From NCBI GenBank assembly GCA_002396665.1, contig DGYJ01000104.1:1-10841 (forward strand): a stretch of 10,841 nt of DNA, in the 5' to 3' direction. The notes under the pieces are model-generated. The model was given only the letters and a program-made list of their open reading frames with translations. It searched no databases and was not told the DNA's origin. Numbering within the stretch: position 1 is the first letter of the stretch; each line of letters opens with the position of its first letter. The DNA is from Bdellovibrionaceae bacterium UBA5009 (GTDB lineage: Bacteria > Bdellovibrionota > Bdellovibrionia > Bdellovibrionales > Bdellovibrionaceae). Both the position numbers and the translations under genes were made by a program. Positions 6,664 to 10,841 of this stretch are shown here, piece after piece.

Positions 6664-7656
6664 CTAGTCTGCGCCCTCTGGGTCGAAATCGACTCTGATA
6701 TTGGCGTCAGAGGACGGTAAGCTGCTTCCATTGAAGCGAACCAAGTTCAGTGTCGAAACATAAACCCAACCATTTGTTGGATCCTGAGCAACAGAAACAC
6801 CGTTCACATAGACTTTAATAGAAGACACTTTGGGAACTCGGCTCAGTTTGTAATCAGAAAGTCTTTGCACGATTCGTGCACGGATATTGGAAAGTGTTGC
6901 AGATAAGTTTCCATTGCAAATCGAATCGACACGACCATTGCTGTAATTTGCTAATTCCATTAATCGCATGCCAACTTCTTTGTAGCTTCCGATATCACTT
7001 GTTTGGCAAGGATCTGCCAGGCTTGTGATGCCCACAAAGTTCAACATCCATCCACGCTCGCCAGTGGCAAGTGAAGGTCTTAGCTGATCAAAGTATGTTT
7101 TGTAGTACTGGGAATTATTATTTGATGTGGAAGTCATATTCGCACTTTTGTCATCTTCATTGGTGACAACGATAATGGATAAAAGGGCATCAGGTCGTAA
7201 AAAGCGCTGACCTTCACCTGTTTGATAAGAGTTCGAGGTGACGCTAACGACTGCGTCCATGCCCCGCTCTACAGAGCTTCCATCATTGTTCATAATAACT
7301 TTGTCGTACATGGCCGCATCAAAGTTGGGAGTATCTTTTGTAATGTAAACCGGAGAGCCATGAAGCCTTCCGCTTCCTGCATACCAAGAGGCCATGGTTG
7401 TGGAAGTTGATCCAACACGATAATCCATTTTCATTTGATTCAAAGATTGAATAAGCGAAGACATATTGGTGTAAAGGCTTTGTCGCATTTTTTCCATCGA
7501 AACCGTATTGTCGATCACAAATAGGATATCAACTTTGTTATTCCATGCAACGGACTGGGCAAAGCTATCCTGAGATGCTGGAACTTCAAAGTGCACCGAG
7601 TTCGCGCAGGATTGTGTCAGCAATGCCGACATTGCGAGTGTGACTAATCTTTTCAT
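6664..7656 (-). CDS. Exported von Willebrand factor A domain lipoprotein
   Basis: The 330-residue product starts with a basic-hydrophobic signal MKRLVTLAMSALLTQSC. C17 is the likely lipidated residue, although LTQSC is a relaxed lipobox. The vWA domain begins at KVDILFVIDNTVSM (41-54), whose metal-ion-dependent adhesion site reads D49-x-T51-x-S53 in place of DxSxS. Strand 4 is LLSIIVVTNEDDKS, like the DEDDCS string of delta-proteobacterial vWA lipoproteins. After the domain come two Cys (DPCQ and SICNG), which may form a disulfide, and a beta-rich tail with KVYVNGVSV and GWVYV. vWA domains mediate protein-protein contacts; the partner is unknown. The gene overlaps the PilZ gene by 4 nt (ATGA), so the two are made together. 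AAGGCGG just upstream serves as its ribosome-binding site. Confidence 0.85.
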   Translation of the reverse strand: MKRLVTLAMSALLTQSCANSVHFEVPASQDSFAQSVAWNNKVDILFVIDNTVSMEKMRQSLYTNMSSLIQSLNQMKMDYRVGSTSTTMASWYAGSGRLHGSPVYITKDTPNFDAAMYDKVIMNNDGSSVERGMDAVVSVTSNSYQTGEGQRFLRPDALLSIIVVTNEDDKSANMTSTSNNNSQYYKTYFDQLRPSLATGERGWMLNFVGITSLADPCQTSDIGSYKEVGMRLMELANYSNGRVDSICNGNLSATLSNIRARIVQRLSDYKLSRVPKVSSIKVYVNGVSVAQDPTNGWVYVSTLNLVRFNGSSLPSSDANIRVDFDPEGAD

Positions 7657-8267
7657 ATTGCCGCCTTTTGGGTCTCTTCTTGGGCATATTGTCGAATGCT
7701 TGCGCGGATCGACGAGCTGATGCTTGTAAAAGTGACTCCATATTTTGTGGAAGCGTTGTCTCTGATTTCGTTGTTGGGCAGCTTACTTACAACTTTACAG
7801 ACAGCGTTGAATGGTGGAACTTCGCTTCCGGGTTGAAAATGAATTAATAATGTCTGACCTGTTTGAAGTTGATTTGTATTCAAGACAAGTCCAGCACCTC
7901 CGGCACTGATTTCGTAACTTTCACCTTCCAGGGTTAATTTATTATTGTGAACAATCAGCTGGCAGTCGAAATTTTTTCGAGCGTGTTGTCGTTTGAAAAA
8001 AACATTCTGTGAATCGTCAGGAAGTTCTTTTTTAAGATCGCGAATATTTTCATTTTTAAAATCTTCAACATGGCAGATTGGAGTCCATGTTTTTGCTCCA
8101 TCCATTTTGCGAATTTGTTGATCGGGGTGGACTACCTTTTCTTGCAGCATTTGGACGATCTCAAGCTTAGAGAATGGACCATAGTCCTGGTCTGCTTTTT
8201 TTAAAAACCAGCACTTGGTTTTTAATCTCTTGAAGTTAATTAGGTAGCTTAATTTTTCAGTCGTCAT
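7653..8267 (-). CDS. GYF_2-PilZ protein, predicted c-di-GMP receptor
   Basis: The product is 204 residues, predicted cytoplasmic. Residues 19-65 fit a GYF_2 domain: CWFLKK, YGPFSKLEIVQML (29-41), then KTWTP (59-63). Residues 91-195 fit a PilZ domain: the c-di-GMP arginine motif RQHAR (R93, R97), then EISAGGAG (119-126), where the usual D/N-x-S-x-x-G has Glu in the first position. PilZ domains bind c-di-GMP; Glu at that site could weaken binding, although both Arg are intact. GYF_2 domains are small modules thought to bind proteins or proline-rich segments. The ATG at 8267 has AAGGA six bases upstream. It is coupled through ATGA to the vWA lipoprotein gene and divergent from the response regulator gene, which suggests control of a surface or motility function. 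The target is not visible. Confidence 0.85.
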   Translation of the reverse strand: MTTEKLSYLINFKRLKTKCWFLKKADQDYGPFSKLEIVQMLQEKVVHPDQQIRKMDGAKTWTPICHVEDFKNENIRDLKKELPDDSQNVFFKRQHARKNFDCQLIVHNNKLTLEGESYEISAGGAGLVLNTNQLQTGQTLLIHFQPGSEVPPFNAVCKVVSKLPNNEIRDNASTKYGVTFTSISSSIRASIRQYAQEETQKAAI

Positions 8268-8362
8268 GATAGGTCCTTCGGTCTAAAGTCGGGGGGACTT
8301 AATAGGAACCTTTTGGACAAAATATTTAACTTTCAAGCGGCCCATTGATTTTGGGCTTGTCT

Positions 8363-8383
8363 CATTTTGAGAACTGCAAAATG
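8363..8383. promoter_or_regulatory. Perfect 7-7-7 dyad, candidate operator
   Basis: CATTTTG (8363-8369) and CAAAATG (8377-8383) are exact inverted copies around a 7-nt spacer, centred at 8373. The centre is about 106 nt from both the PilZ and the response regulator starts, as expected for a shared dimer-binding site. No regulator is assigned. Confidence 0.3.
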
Positions 8384-8421
8384 CTGCGAAAAGTGTCAAA
8401 CTTATTTCACCTGAAAATTGC

Positions 8422-8449
8422 AAAAGTATTTTTAAATTTCTGCCGATGA
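8422..8449 (+). promoter_or_regulatory. Sigma-28 (FliA)-like promoter for the response regulator
   Basis: GCCGATGA (8442-8449) matches seven of eight bases of the FliA -10 GCCGATAA. AAAAGTAT (8422-8429) matches six of eight bases of the -35 TAAAGTTT, with a 12-nt spacer (11 is canonical). The predicted transcript start near 8457 leaves a leader of about 22 nt containing AGGAG (8465-8469), which fits the ATG at 8479. It is a pattern match only, without a known sigma-28 gene in view. Confidence 0.4.
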
Positions 8450-8478
8450 ATTCATTGTAGGCCTAGGAGTTTGTGGAA

Positions 8479-9105
8479 ATGAAAAAGAAAACAATCATCT
8501 TGATTGACGACGAAAAAGACATCACTGAAATATACAGTGAGTACTTAAGTGATCAATTTGAAGTGATCGATTTTAATTCTCCGAAGGACTTTTTAGAGTA
8601 CCTTGATTTTCAAAAAGAAATCCAATTTGACATGGTTGTTTCTGACTACAATATGCCGCAAATGAACGGTTTGGCGATGATTAAAAAAGCCTATGAAATG
8701 GGCCATCGCTTTCCATTTATTTTATTTTCTGGAAACTTGGATGTGGCGGCAACAATTAAGGCCGTCGAACTTGGGACCTACCGATTAGTTGAAAAATCCT
8801 GTGGTCCAGAACAGGTTTTGCAAGTGATCAAAGAGGTTTTGCTAGAAGGTGAATACCACAAAATACGTCGCGATATTCGTTTACTCACGGATCAGATGCG
8901 TGAGTACTATTCGTCTTTGCGTTTAATCATGAACCAATACATTCCGCCTGAAAAAATGAAAGAGCTTTGCATCGAAATGTCAGATGGAGCTCCAAAAACG
9001 GTGTCAGCCGAAGACCTGCTGTCAAATCTTGAGCAGCGCTTAGATCAGCTGATGTCCCGTGAAGAAAGTCTTCAAAGCTGGATGGATCGTAAAAAAGCCT
9101 CTTAA
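8479..9105 (+). CDS. Response regulator with receiver domain and helical C-terminus
   Basis: The product is 208 residues. The receiver domain (1-123) is complete: acidic pair IDDE (D10, D11), phospho-acceptor D56 in VVSDYNMPQMNG, switch S84 in ILFSGN, aromatic Y101 and the conserved lysine K106, although the usual KP reads KS. Residues 124-208 are charged and helical (LLTDQMREYYSSL; SNLEQRLDQLMSREESLQSW) with coiled-coil character. I see no DNA-binding, GGDEF or other recognised output domain. It should be phosphorylated by an unlinked histidine kinase and signal through protein contacts. AGGAG lies nine bases before the ATG at 8479. The GTG at 8473 is in frame but only three bases from that site, so it is less likely. 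It is a single-gene unit, divergent from the PilZ operon and followed by 199 nt before nuoB. Confidence 0.88.
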   Translation: MKKKTIILIDDEKDITEIYSEYLSDQFEVIDFNSPKDFLEYLDFQKEIQFDMVVSDYNMPQMNGLAMIKKAYEMGHRFPFILFSGNLDVAATIKAVELGTYRLVEKSCGPEQVLQVIKEVLLEGEYHKIRRDIRLLTDQMREYYSSLRLIMNQYIPPEKMKELCIEMSDGAPKTVSAEDLLSNLEQRLDQLMSREESLQSWMDRKKAS

Positions 9106-9304
9106 TTGCAAAGCTTTCCTTAACTTTGCTAAAAAAATCAGCAAAAATACAATTCCTTAAAAGAAAACCCGTCAAAATACATGAGTCGATTCAAAGATTT
9201 GAAGACCTATGGGCTTGCGCGTTGGGCAAAAAAATATAGAGTTTTCAGGTGAATCTGGGTACTAATTAAAAGTTAAATGAAAACAAACTACGGGAGTTTT
9301 TAAC
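9106..9304. other. Intergenic region and leader upstream of nuoB
   Basis: This stretch has no supported gene. GCAAAG (9108-9113) can pair with CTTTGC (9124-9129), and TTTGCT (9125-9130) can instead pair with AGCAAA (9140-9145), so the two hairpins exclude each other; neither has a T-run. TTCAAAGATTTGAA (9190-9203) is a perfect 6-2-6 dyad and may be an operator. TATAGA (9235-9240) is a weak -10 candidate without a well-spaced -35. GGGAG (9292-9296) is the nuoB ribosome-binding site. Confidence 0.35.
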
Positions 9305-9868
9305 ATGTCCAACATGGTTACTTCGTCGTCACCAAATTCTCCGCAAGCCTTGGGGACTCAATCTGCTGATGATTTCTCAAGATCCTTCGCGATGACCACA
9401 CGGCTTGATGCCATCGTGGCCTGGGGAAGAAAAAATTCATTATGGCCTTTGCCTTACGGAACCGCATGCTGCGGAATCGAATTGATGTCAGTGATGGGTC
9501 CACGATATGACTTGGCCCGATTTGGTGCAGAGGTTGTTCGTTTTTCACCACGCCAAGCTGATTTGCTTTTAGTGGCTGGAACAATCACTGAAAAAATGGC
9601 ACCCATCTTGGTTCGAATTTACGAACAAATGCTAGAGCCAAAATATGTTTTATCCATGGGGGCCTGTGCAAGTTCTGGTGGCTTCTATCGTGCGTATCAC
9701 GTGCTTCAAGGTTGCGACAAAGTGATCCCAGTGGATGTTTATGTTCCGGGTTGCCCTCCGACTCCAGAGGCTGTTCTTGACGGAGTCATGTCACTTCAAA
9801 GAATGATTTCAACTGGTCAACCACGACCATGGAAAGACAATTGGAAAAATCCCTATGACAAAAATTGA
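9305..9868 (+). CDS. nuoB: NADH-quinone oxidoreductase subunit B
   Basis: This 187-residue peripheral-arm subunit of Complex I carries the terminal Fe-S cluster N2, which passes electrons to the quinone. All four cluster ligands are visible: the adjacent pair C55-C56 in TACCGIE, C121 in GACASSGG and C150 in PGCPPTPE. PYGTACCGIELM and RQADLLLVAGTIT are also typical. Residues 1-30 are a Ser/Thr-rich, poorly conserved leader, as in many NuoB proteins. The ATG at 9305 has GGGAG eight bases upstream; the next in-frame ATG (9314) would lose only three residues. It overlaps nuoCD by 14 nt. nuoA, which normally precedes nuoB, is absent here: the upstream gene is the response regulator. Confidence 0.97.
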   Translation: MSNMVTSSSPNSPQALGTQSADDFSRSFAMTTRLDAIVAWGRKNSLWPLPYGTACCGIELMSVMGPRYDLARFGAEVVRFSPRQADLLLVAGTITEKMAPILVRIYEQMLEPKYVLSMGACASSGGFYRAYHVLQGCDKVIPVDVYVPGCPPTPEAVLDGVMSLQRMISTGQPRPWKDNWKNPYDKN

Positions 9869-10841
9869 GATCTTAAAACAAAAACTATCCCAATCCTTTG
9901 ATACTCAAAGTTGGAAAGCTGACCATGTCCACGGCGATGACGTTTTAGAAATCCCGAAGGACCAAATCGTTCCTGTGCTGCGTTTTTTGCGCGACAATGG
10001 GGAATTTGATTTTTTGATGGATGTTTGCGGTGTTGATTATCCAACCCGCGCCCGTCGCTTCGATGTTGTCTACCATTTGTTTTCTTCACGAACTGCTTCG
10101 CGATTACGCATTAAAGTTCAAGTGGGCGAAGGCGAGACCCTTGAATCAGCTATCGGCATTTGGCGTGGGGCTGATTGGTTCGAGCGTGAAGCCTACGATA
10201 TGTTTGGAATTGTTTTTGCCAATCACCCGAACCTTCGAAAAATTTTGACCCATCATCAATTTGTTGGTCATCCACTACGCAAAGATTACGAAGCTGATCA
10301 TCAACAACATTGTGATTCAGTTTTGCCTGTTCACTTTGACCATGATGGTGATCAGCGCGGTGATATCCTGACTGAAAATATGGTTCCAATTAACATTGGT
10401 CCTTCACATCCAGCCATGCATGGAACACTTCGAGTGATGGCTGAACTTGATGGTGAAACAGTTGTGCGTGCTGGTGTTGAAATTGGTTATTTGCACCGTT
10501 GCTTTGAAAAAATGGCAGAGACCCATCCTTACAACCAAGTGATTCCCTACACGGATCGATTGAACTACTGTTCAGCTCCGATGAACAATGTGGGATATTG
10601 CAAAACGGTTGAAAAACTTTTGGGTGTTGAAATTCCTGCTAAAGCCCAAGCCACACGTGTTGTGCTTTGCGAGCTTTCTCGAATTATTGACCACATCGTT
10701 GCAGTGGGAACTGGTGGGGTGGATTTGGGTGCATTGACGGCCTTTTTCCATTTATTCACTTACCGCGAAAAGGTTTACACATTATTTGAAAAACTTTGCG
10801 GAGCTCGTTTGACTGTTTCTATGACTCGCGTAGGGGGCATG
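9855..10841 (+). CDS. nuoCD: NADH-quinone oxidoreductase fused subunit C/D, 3' end cut off by window
   Basis: I translated this frame by hand: it is open for 329 codons from the ATG at 9855 to the window edge. Residues 1-150 are NuoC, ending with the family signature WFEREAYDMFGI (108-119) and HPNLRKIL. A His/Asp-rich linker (about 150-178) then leads without a stop into NuoD: NIGPSHPAMHGTLRV (H185, H189), EIGYLHRCFEKMAE, and YTDRLNY with Y238. The HPxxHG histidine and this tyrosine correspond to the quinone-site residues of Nqo4/NuoD. The two subunits form part of the Q module with NuoB. NuoC and NuoD are separate genes in many bacteria and fused in E. coli and others. The start overlaps nuoB by 14 nt, so translation is probably coupled. 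About 230-250 residues of NuoD should lie beyond the edge. Confidence 0.96.
   Translation, partial: MTKIEILKQKLSQSFDTQSWKADHVHGDDVLEIPKDQIVPVLRFLRDNGEFDFLMDVCGVDYPTRARRFDVVYHLFSSRTASRLRIKVQVGEGETLESAIGIWRGADWFEREAYDMFGIVFANHPNLRKILTHHQFVGHPLRKDYEADHQQHCDSVLPVHFDHDGDQRGDILTENMVPINIGPSHPAMHGTLRVMAELDGETVVRAGVEIGYLHRCFEKMAETHPYNQVIPYTDRLNYCSAPMNNVGYCKTVEKLLGVEIPAKAQATRVVLCELSRIIDHIVAVGTGGVDLGALTAFFHLFTYREKVYTLFEKLCGARLTVSMTRVGGM

Larger units (their letters stand above)
8268..8478. other. Divergent intergenic control region, PilZ operon / response regulator
   Basis: This 211-nt gap has no credible gene. It holds a short hairpin in the PilZ leader (AAGTC 8286-8290 and GACTT 8296-8300, G5 loop on the plus strand, C5 in the transcript), a 21-bp dyad (8363-8383), three copies of [C/T]TGC[A/G]AAA (8374, 8384, 8418) and a sigma-28-like promoter next to the response regulator. 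TTGAAA (minus, 8336-8331) could be a -35, but no good -10 follows at the right distance. Confidence 0.4.

Noticed and set aside
8473..8478. GTG start for the response regulator
   Set aside because: It is only three bases from AGGAG; the ATG at 8479 has the better spacing and adds nothing unusual to the receiver domain.
9108..9145. An intrinsic terminator after the response regulator
   Set aside because: The stems are short and are followed by A-runs rather than T-runs on the coding strand.
9181..9252. A 23-codon basic micro-ORF upstream of nuoB
   Set aside because: No Shine-Dalgarno sequence precedes the ATG, and nothing else supports translation.

Overview
This window most resembles a chromosome segment from a predatory or predator-related bacterium of the Bdellovibrio group (Bdellovibrionota). 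That placement is an inference. It rests on the mix of a GYF_2-PilZ protein coupled to a von Willebrand A lipoprotein, lipobox-type exported proteins, an orphan response regulator, a fused nuoCD gene, tight gene packing and moderately low GC (judged by eye, not computed). No 16S or other marker gene is present. Everything reads as ordinary chromosome: I see no transposase, integrase, tRNA, rRNA, CRISPR array or attachment site.

Left block (1-3779, minus strand): a three-gene operon transcribed right to left. It holds a HAD-fold hydrolase, a short RsmI/tetrapyrrole-methylase-type SAM methyltransferase, and the DEFH-box helicase HrpB, which runs off the left edge. The genes overlap by 1 nt (TAATG) and 23 nt. 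A good TATAAT -10 lies just upstream of the first gene.

Second block (3844-6645, plus strand): an ABC importer of the phosphonate/phosphite family, in the order phnD (lipoprotein binding protein), phnC (ATPase), phnE (permease with about 105 extra N-terminal residues carrying two additional membrane segments). phnC and phnE overlap, and phnC begins at or just after the phnD stop. No C-P lyase, phosphonatase or phosphite dehydrogenase gene is visible, so the substrate is open. The 64-nt divergent gap to the HAD gene holds a nearly symmetric -10 element and an 8-bp direct repeat that overlaps the phnD start.

Third block (6664-8267, minus strand): a GYF_2-PilZ protein (predicted c-di-GMP receptor) translationally coupled by ATGA to a vWA-domain lipoprotein. 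It converges on phnE with an 18-nt gap. Divergent from it is a response regulator (8479-9105) with a full phospho-acceptor domain and an unassigned helical C-terminus. The 211-nt divergent gap holds a perfect 7-7-7 dyad and a match to a flagellar sigma-28 promoter in front of the response regulator. Together these suggest a motility or signalling neighbourhood.

Right block (9305-10841, plus strand): the start of a respiratory Complex I operon, nuoB overlapping a fused nuoCD by 14 nt; nuoCD runs off the right edge. nuoA is not in its usual place upstream of nuoB.

I did not find a clearly new biological system. The best leads are the PilZ/vWA-lipoprotein pair facing a possibly sigma-28-driven response regulator, the phnDCE importer with an enlarged permease and lipoprotein binding protein, and the HAD-methyltransferase-HrpB operon.
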